Part shown: positions 32,921 through 45,379 of the stretch, one piece after another
How the letters are laid out: each line of letters begins with the position of its first letter
Position numbering within the stretch: the stretch's first letter is position 1
DNA from: Candolleomyces eurysporus
Lineage: Eukaryota; Basidiomycota; Agaricomycetes; Agaricales; Psathyrellaceae
NCBI GenBank assembly: GCA_027579435.1
Contig: JANBPK010000871.1
Location: forward strand, 1 to 64,000
Length of the DNA stretch: 64,000 nt
Direction: 5' to 3'
The notes under the pieces: generated by a model
What the model was told of the DNA's origin: nothing
The model's database searches: none
Seen by the model: the letters and a program-made list of their open reading frames with translations, nothing else
Made by a program: the position numbers and the translations under genes

Positions 32921-34165
32921 GAACTACGGCCAGACCAGACCCTCCAACCTCGGACGACTTTTCGCATCCCTCGCTTCCTAGCCAGATTCTCCGAATTGAA
33001 GATCTCGTTAGTTGACTCCAACACCATGTATTGACTGAATGGGTCCAACGCCGACTCCAGCGCTCATCGCCTCATCCCCTTCCGACTCCGCATCGCTCTC
33101 CTCCGACTACCCTCATCTGTATCCTATCGACGGCGGCTTCCCGAAAACGGCCAAAGCACAGTCACAACCGAGATTACTTGTTGTTTGAAAAAGGAAGCCA
33201 TGATTTAGTTCATGTTCACGAGCAAATGAATCAGCCGAAATGGGCACAACGAATAAACACATGAGACACGAATTGGAAGAGAAAAAAAAATCGAACAGGC
33301 GTACGGTCATTCGTTCTCAACAACCTAAATGACTCGTTCCACAGGTTGAAGCGAACGGTCCTACAACTGAAGAGGTAGTCGGCGTGCATCGCGAAAGCTG
33401 TTTGAACTGCTTCTTGTTGGCATCGACGTCAGACTTGGTGAGCAAAAGATATTTTCACGTCTCACATTCGCTCTCGTTTTGTCATAACTCCTCTCGTCTC
33501 CCGTTGTCCCCGCCGTTGTTTACAATATGTCCAACTAAACTCGCTTCACTCTCTCATATCTCGCTATTTCTGCAACCCGCTGACAGCGATCAGGATTTCG
33601 AGTCATCGTTGTTTCGAGTCCCACCCCACGCCGTTTCCTCGCACTTACACTCGAACCCTCTCACACGCCATTATCTGTCTCATTCGTCCGTTCAACCACA
33701 CTTGTACTGTTGAGTATACGATATTCCATCATCATGCATCCACTCTTACGTAACATATACATCGTTGTCGCTTTGTTTTCTGCCTATCCATTCCCTGTCC
33801 TATCCCTCCTTTTCTTCCTCTCTTGTCGTGTCTTTGACTCATTACCTACCAATGTGTTCGCCACCTGCATATCTAACGACAACTGAAAGGTCTTTTGCTC
33901 GAGTACACGTGTTGAGAATGTTTGGAATTGCCTCGTGTCTAACATACGGTTCATTTGTCCTCTCCTCTTCGGATCCCTTTGTTTTTATCCGAATGCGAGC
34001 AAATCTCGGTGATACCTATGAGATTTGACAAAAAGGTATGCGAGGGAGAGGAAGAGCCTCAGGGTGACGTGAAGTGACAGATCGGATGGCCCGTCCGCCA
34101 AAGCAGATGGTTCTCGTCTAAGGGAACTTGAAACCACCATCAAATTATCAGTGAGTTGTTAAACA
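32921..34165. other. No supported gene
   Basis: Pyrimidine-rich stretches (33380-33880) give accidental Ser/Leu-rich plus-strand frames. Nothing recognisable on either strand. Confidence 0.45.
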
Positions 34166-35600
34166 CCCAGCGAGACTTCGCTGGCTCGTTCGACCCAGAA
34201 GCCCCTCACGGTGAGATGAAACATGATCGATGCAGCTGCATGGTAATAAGGTTTCGGAGTTCGTGAAAATAAGTTCGATTAATGACTGTGAGGCAGCGAG
34301 CAACCGATGGTTGAAATTTGGAGGAGACTGGCGGCACGAACCTACGAATCGAGCTTTGGCAGCCCTGTACTATTCTTGTTTGCCAACACTTACATGGAAA
34401 GGCGGCATTGAATATGCGTCGTTGCGACGGGGTAAGCAGCAGAGGCCTCGAGATATGCACGCACGGCCGCATATAGGATCCGAAATCCCCGAGTTCTGCA
34501 CCGTCGAAACTCAAAAAATAGCCCTCTCGTGGGATATTATTATGTATACGAATGAAATCCGGTTCTCAATTCTTGGTCCGTGCCCCTTTTTGCATGCCGC
34601 TCTTACCTTCTTCCATAAGCAGCCCTCTCGAGTTTCTCGTGTTCTTGCTTCGCAGGACTGTCTTTCTTTCGGATCCCCATACCCTTTCTGACTATGCTTT
34701 GTACTACGATCGGCTCTGTTCCCTGAATCTTTTCCGGAGGTCTTCGAACCCACCCCGCCCCTGGACGTCGTATTGTTATCATTATCCTGTGTACTGGGAC
34801 TGCAGGATGTACTGTAGTGTACCATTATTCTAAATAGTATCAAGTCTTGGATGTACGATGAGGGAACGAGCTGGGGACCTCGGAGTCGGAGACTGGCGCC
34901 GCAGCGCCTAGCGTTGACAAGGGTTGTGTGCATTAACCCGTTCACGCCATGGTGGTACAATTAATGATATTGAGTGTGACAGCAAGTCGGACATTGATGA
35001 CCCAGAGAGCACCCTATGTGGAAAGGTGGAGGCGTCAGCGTGGCGTCCAAGGCTCAGGTGAATGGTCAACGGCGGCCACTTTCAAACTCCGCCACTTCGC
35101 TTTCCCACATCGTCGGGAGGCAGCGCTAGATTTTCAGACTGTGCCGCTGACTGCCTAGCCCACTCTCGATCCCCACCGCATTCCCTGGTCTGCCTTATCA
35201 ATATTACAGATAGGCACCACCCGAATATCACGATCGCCGCACCGGTCCTAGGAAAATGTCATAGTTACCAGCCGTATGCGCCGAGAATGCCCACTTCAGC
35301 ACCAGCCTCCTGTTTGTCACTCTCCACCGACGACGACGAAATCCAAACGCCTGTTGCCGTCATCTCGAACGAACCAATCGGCGTACTCAGCGAGTTGGCG
35401 GTCCAGTGCTATGTCCTCAGGAGAGTTCGGTGGTACTGGTAGTGGTGGATGGGAGACAGAAGAGCGAGAGGAGTCCTCGTCAACACCACTGCCGTTGTCT
35501 CGACCATCCACTCGACCTTGACGGGAGTGTGCGCGCCGCACCTACCAGGCATCGTTATCCTAGGCGGCTCGGATAGCGCGACTTGCTTGCTTAGTAGGCC
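34166..35600. repeat. Worn duplication, copy 2
   Basis: Diverged direct copy of 31722-32920. The minus-strand peptide PNSPEDIALDRQLAEYADW (35390-35440) is in an open frame that ends at 35317. Extra sequence of about 350 bp around 34490-34910 is absent from copy 1. Confidence 0.65.
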
Positions 35601-37660
35601 CAAATCGTACAGAACTACGACTAGCCCAGACGCCCCAACCTGACGGCTCCTCACCCCTCGCTCCCCAACCAGATTCTTGTAATCGGAGATCTCACTACAA
35701 GGAGCGGTATTTGTACAACCTGAATGCGTCCGACATTGACTCCAACTCCCATTGCCTCGTCGACTTCCTGCTCGGCATCCGAACACCCTCGTCTATCCCT
35801 AATCAATAACGGCTCCTCGAACAGTCACGGCTCATTCAATTAACGCTGCCACCTCCCACTCCCTATCTACAATTCTCGCCTGGCCTTCCCTCTCATCTCC
35901 CGACCAGCCCCCGGTCACGGTGCAGACGTTCGTAGTCATCCCAGGACGGTCGATGAGGGGGGGGATGGCTCGGTCGGTGCGGAGACAATACACCGTTTGC
36001 ACCGCTGCCTGCCGAAGGCCTGTCCGAGTATTATCCAAATGTATGAAGAGTGGAACGAAGACTGAGAAGGACCCAAGAGGTACGATCATAAAACTGATCT
36101 AGGAGAACTCGTCCCGGCGGGAAGTAATGGGTTTCCAAGTGCTGGGTCTGGTAGGAGGAGCACGTCGATATAAAGCTGGAGGAGAACGAGAGGCGAAGGT
36201 GAGTTGCTAGTGACGTTGTGGATGGTGTGAGGAACATTATACAGAGGGCTGTGGAATCGTGCTCCCTTCATCCCTTACCTTTCGGCTCTGTTGATGTTCC
36301 TCCTTCCTCGTTTCATAATTTTAATCTTTTGGTTTCGATATCTACTTATAGCATTCTGAGTCATCCGACGCTGTTTATACCAGTTTTGAAGGATAACACA
36401 AGTGTTGGTCTTGGCTTTATATACACGTGCGCCATCGCCATCTGCCTCACATCAATCGTTGCTCCTAGCTGTCCAGATCCTCGGGGGTCAGACTCATCAT
36501 TGCCCCCTTCTTCTCGCATCCTTACGCTCCCTGGGAGACTTATTCACTCGTTCTTCCATTGATCCTCAGGTCAAACCTGCTCGCTCCCATCGCTACACCT
36601 TCGTCCGATACGACGATAGGGTCAATTTCTGATGATGAATTGCGAGCTTGAGGACCAGGTGGTGGAATTGACCTCAGAAAACGATGCAACGGTAATCCGA
36701 TGCCAAGTGGCGAGCCAAGCTCTGCACGATGACGGACGGTCAATGTATGAAGGCTAATTTAACTCATGGAGAATCGCACACCAAAAGATAAAGCACTCGA
36801 GCTTGGCTACTGAGGATCGGCAGAGGCCCTCCGTTTGGCTACGCGGAAAGGATCCAAGTCAATGGACTATGCACGCTTCCAGGAGACATACATCTTTTGA
36901 ATACGGTTCGTTCAGCTTTATAAACCACACATGCACAGTTGGGTTGAAGGCATGAGACGTCGTGCGACTCAAGTCGGAGCTGGTGAAGGGAACGTATAAG
37001 GTTCGCTCGCATCTCCCAAAACCAAGAGAAATGCCTCTCTTATATGCCGTTCAACGTTAAATCGGGAACGGGATGAGCAGGGGCAGGTGATGACGATGAA
37101 ACGCAAATACACAAAACGGAGGAGTATGATTCCGTACCTAGTGCTGAGGTGATTCTTGTGATTCGAGGCTCTCACACTGCATTAACCTTCCTATGATGCA
37201 TCATTGGGGAAGCCAGCAAATGTGTAGATCCCGTCGGCGTGAAGGTTCGAAGGAAGCAGGCAGTGGGTAATGTGCAGTCTATTCGCCGTTCCACGAGTGT
37301 CTCTACTTCTCCTGTACACCGAGTAGCTGACCTATCTTTGATTCTAGCTCTGTTGGGGACAGGCCGTTGAGCTCTACAGATTCCTCAATGCCCCGTTCTA
37401 GCAGTGTTAGCACATTGCCCAATGTAGAAACTAATGGCCCGTCCGGGCAGACCTGGACACCAGTCGCATGGGAGGAATTCATCTGTCCCGACTCAGCTCA
37501 GAGCAACATTCAATCCCGCCCCACTCAGTGGCTAAGAGTGTATTCCACATCCCACAAATCAAATGTAAGGGCATAAGGGCAACAATTACAAGTGGAGGTA
37601 AAGACGAGGCATAGCGTCGACAGAGGTAACACCATAATACACAACGAAACCCGGTATTCG
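35601..37660. other. Intergenic interval, no supported gene
   Basis: Only short frames without motifs. A plus-strand frame at 37367-37576 (SSSVSTLPNVETNGPSG) could be one exon but has no partners that I can identify. Confidence 0.4.
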
Positions 37661-37668
37661 CTGATCAT

Positions 37669-38880
37669 CTAGCCGAGTGCACCGGCCAAGCTCGAGCTGT
37701 AGGTAGAGGCCGTATTGACGAAATGCCGCTGATACATTCCATCGCCACCCCCGCAGATGTCCGCGGTGACCCATGGGTTGGGGTCAACAGGAGTGTTGTA
37801 ATCTATCTGAAAGTTAGTATGCTTTGTATTCGAGGTGACGGAACGGCTGTACAGCAAGAGTCAACGAGAGGGTCGTAGTAAGAATCGAAGGAAGGCGAGT
37901 CTTGGTGGTCACGGTGCGCTGTTAGGGTATGATACGCGATTCAGCGTTCACAGAGGAACAGTATCGGTCGTACCATGACAGTCGGGACTTTGGCCTATCT
38001 CATGAGAGTCACATTCAGTACCTTCAGACAACGAATCAAACTCTTTGGCTGTACATCGGAGTGGCTCATGGTTAGCCTAAACGTCGCAACAGGAAGGGGA
38101 AGGGACACACATTGGACGCAATCTTCGTCTGAAGTGGTTTCTTTTATTCCCGTGCGTGCAAAGGAAATCGCGTTGAGATCATTCACTAGATTCATAGTCA
38201 GTTCAGGACATCGCAATCAAGAGGCGTGCCTTCGCCTTCTCTCGACATCCCGCCTTTAACCATCGCAATCGCATCGGATGTCGTATCGGGACGGTTTACT
38301 GTACAGCAGATTGGTTGACTGTTAGTTCAGGTTAACGTCAAGACGAAAAGTGACGCACTAAGGTCGCGATCTCCATTCGATGTGATGGTGTAGTTTCCTT
38401 CAAAAGTAGAGAGGGTCTCGCTGGCGACATCACTACTGGAAGCCGCAACGACGAGACAATTTCCACTCCCAGCATGTACGTCTTTATTCGCTGTGAGCAG
38501 CGGGGTGTCCTGGTCTCTGTCTTGATTCGGGACGGTATAACCCGCTCCGACACGGGTAGCCAAAGTCGCACTTGGCACATTAGTACCAAATGAACCGGGG
38601 ATAGGATATGTTTTCTCGGCCTGGCCGTCATTATCTGCCCCAGGAACTGTGGAGTGAAGCAATATCATGTGAAATCTGACTGCATGGAGAGTTCGAGTAT
38701 TACTCGCAATCGTTCGCAGTGCTGACTGCTTCTAAATAGGTACCGGTCGCAGATGGAGGGGTCGCGCCGACCACGGTTGTCGCGGACCATATGCACTGCT
38801 GCATATTGAGTGAACGGACGAGAACTCATGTTCAAAGGACGCTCACCGGTTGGAAGTAAACGTGACACCAACCGCATTGG
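37669..38880 (-). CDS. Multi-exon gene for a probable extracellular protein of unknown family
   Basis: Read leftwards, consecutive coding-like blocks are linked by GT-AG pairs: NAVGVTFTSN (about 38870-38840), QCIWSATTVVGATPPSATGT with EAVSTANDCE (38809-38703), then ADNDGQAEKTYPIPGSFGT to TITSNGDRDL (38640-38365), INRPDTTSDAIAMVKGGM with PLDCDVLN (about 38290-38200), NDLNAISFARTGIKETTSDE (about 38190-38120), and finally YNTPVDPNPWVTADICGGGD with a stop at 37669. The Thr/Ser/Gly-rich, Cys-paired text resembles secreted beta-rich proteins. The signal peptide and start were not found, and one junction (near 38195) gives no canonical intron, so it could be a pseudogene. Confidence 0.45.
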
Positions 38881-39959
38881 GGTTTAGCTTCGTCACACTA
38901 CGAAGCGTTATAAATACGAGAAATGTGAGATGCCATGCAAAAGACCTACAGACAGCCCCGCCCTAAGACACGTCCTGCACGAGGTGGCGGCGCGTCGAGC
39001 GATATTTGCTTTGACAGCCAGAATCAAGCTTGCGGTTTGGCGGTGTATCGTGGCTCTGTCAGCAACAGACAAAGCACGACCACTTTCAGAGCACCTGTAG
39101 CGCCGTGTCAGCACCGTGTCGGGATAAACTCAGCGAAAAGAAGAAAACCAACGCATCCATCTATTCCGTTTTGGAAAGCGTAATGCTGGATGACAGGCTT
39201 TGATAATAATAAGGCCATCGCTCATGAACAAACACGACTTAAATACATGAGCCTCATATTCCATCACGCCAACAGCGCCCGCAATCTTGAGACTGCAAGG
39301 GGAAAAAAGGGGGAGAGGACGACACAAGAGGAGATGCGAAAGGAAGACACGCGCTCATGTCAGGGTTGAGGGTACAGCCAGGCACTGGCTCCAGAAAAGG
39401 TATGATATCTTGTGGTCGAAACGGCCGCTGTTCTCCTCAGCCGGTTGAGTTGTAAAACACTCAGGAACATATATGACATCAAGCTGAGATCACATGGCGG
39501 ATCTCCATCAAGATCGCTGAACTTCTGGCATCGGGGAGTACGTGCGGCGGGTTACCGTATATCTTTGCTTCTTGGACATTACACAATGCCTTGCCATTGC
39601 CACAGGACTCTATCATGCATTGTATTCCCTCGCAACGAAACAGATCAAATCATATTGCCGGCACCGAGGCTAAAGTTGAGTGTGGATGGCACCGCAAAAA
39701 CGCAGGAAAGCCCGAAATCAAGGGTTAGGTGAGCGGCACACCTTAAAGTGAGGGCTGCATCTCATCCCCAGCAGGATATCAAGTAAGACACAAGGCGGTA
39801 TTTTGTGACGTAGCGAACGGGGATCCTCGGAAAGTTCGGATTCAGCCAAAACTCCGTTGGATTCCATTCCGGAAGTGCTACGAGGTAGACGAAACCACAA
39901 GAACTCGTTACAAACACAACGACGCGACTTATTTCGGTAGTAAATAATGCCTGTATGTA
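38881..39959. other. No supported gene
   Basis: It could contain the missing first exon of the gene ending at 37669. Short frames only, no motif. Confidence 0.4.
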
Positions 39960-41350
39960 CTAAACCTTGAAGAAAGGATGCTCCATCAGCATACGGGCGG
40001 TAGGGCGCGTCATCTCGTGAGGTGAAAGGGCTAGCTGGAGAAGATTGAACAAGTCGGGTTGGGAAATAAGGATCTATCTCAGAGGTCTCAGCGTTGAAAC
40101 GAGTTTATAGGCCCACCAAACACGTACTGCTAAAGGGTGAGAGTGTCCTGGGCCCTCGATGTCATCGCGTTCCGCTTCGGAAACCGGTCGACGAAGTTCA
40201 TTCCCATCCGTCAGTAGCGACTCGTAGCCATTAGCTCTGAGCTTGACGAGGAAAGGCAAAGGAAATACTCCTAGTACAACCCGGAGCTGTGCTAAGTAGC
40301 CCAGTTTCGTCGAGGTTGTACAAAACAGAGGTTTTCCGATGTGTATCTCAGCCATAAGGCAGCCGAAAGAGAACACATCCACCCCAAACGACCAACTAGG
40401 ACCTGCAGACATATCTGAATCTTATGGAGTAAACTAAAGAAAAGGGATGTTACCTAGAGCAACTTCAGGTGCTCGGAAACCATTGGACCCAATTAAATGG
40501 CGACCGGGACCGACGCGAACGACGAAGGCTTCGTCGTAGTCGATAATATTGATCAGCGGGTACCTGAGAACAAGCTTTAAAGGTATTCCGTTAACACGTT
40601 CACAACACAAAGCTTTAGACTTGCCCTCTTGACAAAGTATCCCTTGGTGTAGTCGACATACTCCAACGTCTCGTCGTTAATGAGGGCGATGTTCTCTGAT
40701 TTGATGTCAGTATGGACGATACCTGACCTGTGAATGACTTCTACAGGAATTAGTTGTGCAATGAGCGAGGGCGGGTAACAGGCGGCAATACTGACAGTCT
40801 ATCCCCGTGACAATCTGTAATCCGATTGCTCGAACCTGGCTCCCCATCAGCGGTAGAACGCCGGGAGCGCGTACAAACTCTGCAAGGGACATGCGATATC
40901 GCTCAAGGACAGTAATCCTGTACTGCGAAGTCATCGTATAGGTCACGAATGTCGCTAGTAGCCTGAAAAGTGTTAATAACCCGCTCTACCAGGAGTATAA
41001 GAGCACGTACTCTTTCAGACTTTCACGACTCCTGCCAATCGCCACCCAGAGTCGATGTGTGTCGTTGATGGCAGAGAAGGAAAGGTCTATTTTGACTGCC
41101 TTCACTACAAGACTGCGATTCTTCACCACGTCCTTTGCAGTCCAAACATGCTTATTACCCGTGGAGCAAGTTTCTTCGCTCAAATGGACTGTGATAGAGA
41201 CATAGTAGAGCCAAATAAACCACAGGAAGGGGCGGGGGTTGTTTTTAGAAGGCTAGCCGTCACCAGCAACCAATGATTCAAACGACAGGGCAACTCACTA
41301 TCTTTGGATATAACAGAGCTCACCAGACTTTGAAGGGTGGTAGGTTCCAT
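39960..41350 (-). CDS. Protein kinase, CMGC-like (SRPK/CLK flavour), multi-exon
   Basis: Start MEPTTLQSLVSSVISKD at 41350. Exon with LSEETCSTGNKHVWTAKDVV and LVVKAVKIDLS (about 41180-40995), ending at a GTACGT donor. Then LLATFVTYTMTSQYRITVLE with QVRAIGLQIVTGI (to about 40800). The catalytic loop IVHTDIKSENIAL is near 40695-40720, with D, K and N kept and HT as in SRPK-type kinases. Next, PLINIIDYDEAFV (DYD in place of DFG, near 40540) and GFRAPEVALG (near 40455). Then WSFGVDVFSFGCLMAEIHIG (40400-40330), and a last exon reading DLFNLLQLALSP, MTRPTARMLMEHPFFKV, stop at 39960-39962. Most introns are GT-AG; the one near 40600 is unclear. Likely functional class: Ser/Thr kinase. Substrate unknown. 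Confidence 0.75.
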
Positions 41351-42149
41351 GGGTGATCGCAAGGAGATACTGTCGCGCTTGAAATCGTTCTTCTTGGGGA
41401 GGCGAAAGAGTAACCACTATACATTGAAAGACAGCAAGATATCACGGTTAATATCCAATTTCTGGGCTTGCGCATCACTGCCACTGTTCAGTTTCATGTG
41501 TGACATGTTCGGAGTGCAAATTTAAATCTTAACGATTCGTCTAATTAGTGTGCGAGACTTTCAGTAAAGTCGATTTTACCCACAGTCCTCACAATCTAAG
41601 CTAAGCCAACCTCCTGCTTTCGGCGCTCGTCTACTCGAGCTCAGGAGAACAATCTCAGAAGGCGATCTGTCGGATCACAATGCAGGAGGGCTTTTTACCC
41701 ACAGCTGTCTGAATCCTGGGGAGAGTGATCGGCATCTTATTTATGAATGGAATAAGCGCTACGACCCCATCAGAAGGCGCTACCGTGTTGCTCCACCTTG
41801 CCGGATTAATTTTCGTAGCGTTATCTTTATCAGTTTACAAGTACCAGCGGGTAAATGTGGCCTTTGAGAGGAATGAATCCAAAATACCGGGTCAAACGTT
41901 AGACAAGCGAGGTTTCAACAAAACAGATTACATTCCACATGTGTCCGTGGAGACTAAGTATACCTAATCTGCAACCGAGTTCAATCACGATTCCTCTTCA
42001 CATTCGGCTTCGCCCATGGCTTGAGCAGTACCCTCCGCAATAGTAACGTATGGGATAAACCCCCCATTTGAGATGCATTCCCTCATCCAACTTGACAAAG
42101 GGTGACGGTCATTAGATAGAGTACATATCCATGACTACGAGGAAAAGAC
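41351..42149. other. Intergenic; one small TM-containing ORF not supported
   Basis: A plus-strand frame at 41725-41967 has a hydrophobic stretch (LLHLAGLIFVALSLSVY) but no partner exon or recognisable motif. Confidence 0.35.
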
Positions 42150-42795
42150 TCACCTCAGCACGATTGCGGTGTACCACGCCTGTTCAACCTTTTGCATTTT
42201 CCCAAATGTAATCACATCGCTTCCCGGAAGGCGTTGGTACCGCGAGATCATGACGTTGCCGGACCAAGGAAGGGAGTGATTTTCCAAGAAGAACTTGTTG
42301 ATCGGGGCAGCAGCAATGTGCATATCAACGTAAATTCGATAATGTGTCCCAGTCTGAATATTTGTGCCTGGTACAGCCGAAATACGAACGCTGAGTGCGC
42401 CGTTTGGAAAGAATCGCGACACGTCCATATATTCAACCGCGTATTCTCGTGGGGGAAGTACGTGATCCACCAGGACAGGTCCATTCGGGTGAGCGGAGAA
42501 GAGTAAGCACCTCACTTTGGACTGTGAAAATGAGTCCACTATCCAGTGATTCCATAGAAAGAACATCTTACCACACCCACCTGGGCAGAGCTAGTGTGCA
42601 AGCGAAGACTGGAGGCTGTATGCGCACTTTCAGATCTCTGGATCGGATGGTGCTAGACGGAGAGTGAGATCGGGCCTTCACAAAGAAGAGTGCAAAAGCA
42701 GGGTTACCCCTAAAAGAATTGGAAGGTGATGGAGGAAACCCGTGTTGGCAGGCTGTCCGACAACTAGTAGAGGCGCAGGCATCATTGTATCGCAA
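42150..42795 (-). CDS. Two-exon gene of unknown function, 196 aa
   Basis: Exon 1 at 42795-42577 (73 codons) and exon 2 at 42521-42150 (124 codons with stop) join in phase 0 across a 55-nt GT-AG intron (donor GTGTGG, acceptor TTTCACAG). The product has an N-terminal Cys/Ser segment and a beta-rich second half (VLVDHVLPPREYAVEYMDV, HYRIYVDMHIAAAP, WSGNVMISRYQRLPG). No domain recognised. It stands between the kinase and the NTase-like gene, all on the minus strand. Confidence 0.5.
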
Positions 42796-43102
42796 AGTTC
42801 AATGAGCCCTGGAAGAGCGATGCCATTTTATACCTTCCTTCCGTTCGCCTTAAAGAAGGTTAGTGAATAACTTAAGATCATTTTCTGCGACGGTTCCTAT
42901 TTTACATCAAAGTAAAGACACGAAAGAAGAAAAAAGAAGACTTGGGTTCAAGAGGCGTCAACATATCCAGTATCCCCCTCCAGAATAGTTCGACTAGATC
43001 GGGCTATGCTGTACCGCTACCCTACGTCACCAAGTCACGGTTAATCTCCGCGGGTCTGCGTAACAAATCAGCATGATAAAGGTGGCTTTCGAGGCTTGAA
43101 AC
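42796..43102. other. Intergenic spacer
   Basis: No coding signal; AT-rich with an AAGAAAAAAG tract at about 42926. Confidence 0.5.
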
Positions 43103-44387
43103 TCACTGAGAAGACGGACAAAGGTCTCCAATACGAGCGTAAGAATATATCTTTGTTTGAGCACAACTAAAATCGACGATTTCAAACTTCGGACCGTTGA
43201 CGTCGTCGTGTTTTTCAAAGGGATCTGAGTAAACATGTTTTAGTTATGCCGTTGATATGAATTTCAAGGCTTACCCAGAGGAATCACCGGTTGAACGAGA
43301 CAATGCCTGTCCCCGATATATCGATAACCTAGGGCAACCTCCTTGTAATGCCATTTGTTCAGAGGCGGTCCAAGCACGATCTCATAAGTCAACCTCCCAC
43401 TCCATTCCTCCCTAGCCAATATAGTATAAAGCCCACGAACTGGAAATCGGGGGTAAAGGGCTACTCGTGTGCCTGAAACTACAAAGGACCGCATGGAGAT
43501 GAGGGTGCTGCGAGGAAAGACGGACACGGCGTATTTCGACGTGATATAATTCATGAGCATTGCTGAAAATGGGAGCAGAAGAAATTTAGCGATAGCTGAT
43601 GTGTATTGCATGACTCGAATGCTGTGACAAGATGTGTTTGTAGGGCATACACCGTATCAGGCAAACCACGACAAACCGCTCCGTGACAACAGCCGAGGCG
43701 TGAGAGNGGGGGGGAGGACCTTCTTGAAGAGGAATCGGTGTGCACGGTGATGACGAGCATCAAAGCTCTTCTCCACCCTACGAGTCGAGAGAGTATGGCC
43801 ATGAAGACGTATGGCACTCCGTAACTCGTGCTGGAAATCCCCTCGGAGCCCAGTCCTTGATACGCAAAAGGTGTACCCTTGGTGTACCCTTGGTGTACCA
43901 ACTCTTCAACCAATGGGACGATGCGATCCAAAGTAGTACAAATGTCGAGGTCGTCGTCTTGGTCGATACATCCATGGAAAAATCGGACGACGTTGTCCCC
44001 ACATATAACTGTTGTACGTTCGTCAAGTAAGTGAAGGATTCGGTCTGGAATGTGGAACCAAATCTTCACGAAGGCCTTGATGTCCCAGCGCTGTGAGAGG
44101 TACCATTTGACAAGACAATACATAGCAAAGTTGGTCCTAGCCAGCCCTAGAAGGGTGGACAGAAATGCCTGGATGAAATCCGCATGACCGGACAAAGTGG
44201 GGCCAAGGGTAATATGGCCAAGCAAGATCCTTTCTAGAACGGAAGTTTCAGGGGCGCTGGTGACTGGCATGGTTGTCGACGAAAGGGCAGGAGAAGTTGA
44301 GGCAAATGCCAATGAATAAACAGTATTCTCAAAGCAGAACGGGGTATTATAGGCATCCCAGCATACAGTGCAACTAGCGGACTCCAT
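43103..44387 (-). CDS. Lineage-expanded Agaricomycete family with NTase-like motif
   Basis: The N-terminal exon starts at 44387. The core reads RILHLLDERTTVICGDNVVRF then DDDLDI and LVEELVHQGY, the G-S/D...DxD pattern of a mushroom family that resembles the nucleotidyltransferase fold (inference; no activity known). Downstream, KHILSQHST joins by a GT-AG intron ending at 43564 to MLMNYITSKYAVSVFPRSTL, then GYRYIGDRHC, and after another intron IVDFSCAQTKIYS, stop at 43103-43105. Between 43830 and 43640 the frame is disturbed: the reading that fits the family switches frame at a G-run carrying an N (43727). Either the consensus is wrong there or the gene is broken. Confidence 0.6.
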
Positions 44388-45379
44388 ACTCTAGACGTGA
44401 GCAGTGCAATCCAATCAATAGGACAAACAGTGTTTTTGTGAATTACCCACACTACACTCAGACAGTTCTGTCTGATGACGAACGTCGACAATCGTACTGC
44501 ATCCATAAAGGTGCCTTGAAAGTCTTGATCAATAGAATAAGGTACTTAACCCGTAAGGTCACTTGGACTTTCCGGGAATAACACTGACAGCTGTGACAGT
44601 TTGATAAAGCGGTATCAATTTTTCACACCCGCGCAGGTTGCACAAGGTGTGAGGAACCATCTATCCCTGAGAAGTATGTATGAGTTATATGAGTAAATAT
44701 GTGATGTATGTCCAGAATAATTTTCTAATTAACACGGTGGGATTATGTGGCCACATAATGTGCCACCAGAAACATGCTGGAAGTATGTAGTACAAATGAG
44801 GGGCTATATTTCTTGCATAATTTCCATCATAAGTTGCGCTGAGAGGATGCTGGAGTTATGCTGGCCCGCGTGTTGTCAGTGGGTGGACCGGCGGAAAAAT
44901 TCAAGCCTGACAAAGCCAGATCTGTCGGTCCAAAGGGCCAGTGTTTCTCCCACAGGAATGGTTGTGGAAGTATGCTGCCACATGTTTCCGGGATCTCTGC
45001 CACTTACTGATTCATGAAATATGCGACCGGAAACATGTTGGAAGGATGAAGGATGTATGCAGCGAGATCAAACTTAAGTCATTGAGCAAGATAAGGATTC
45101 AGGAATGAGCAGTCAGCTACTTGTACTGCCCTTTCATTTAAAATAAACACTCCTTTACCTACAGGGCAGAAGTGCACTGAAGCTCACCCCCAGGTTGGAA
45201 AGCCTTGCGGATCTCAGCAACCTCCAAACATCAGGATCAGCACGCCACCTCCGAGCTGGTTTGTTTCCGCTCACCATTTGATGCTAAGACCTTTCATCAG
45301 GTACCTTTGCTCATACCTCTTGCTATAGTTACGGGAGAGTGTGGCATACATTTGGGCACAAAATTTCATTTGAGGAGGC
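44388..45379. other. Intergenic, no gene seen
   Basis: From 44680 to 45050 related words (AACATGCTGGAAGTATG, GGAAGTATGCTGCCACATG, AACATGTTGGAAGGATG) recur, as in a degenerate repeat. Otherwise featureless. Confidence 0.4.

Noticed and set aside
33384..34028. Plus-strand Ser/Leu-rich ORFs with possible hydrophobic segments
   Set aside because: They arise from pyrimidine-rich DNA; there are no motifs or matching splice signals.
41725..41967. Small ORF with one hydrophobic stretch as a membrane protein
   Set aside because: Isolated, without supporting exons, motif or conserved neighbour; too weak to call.
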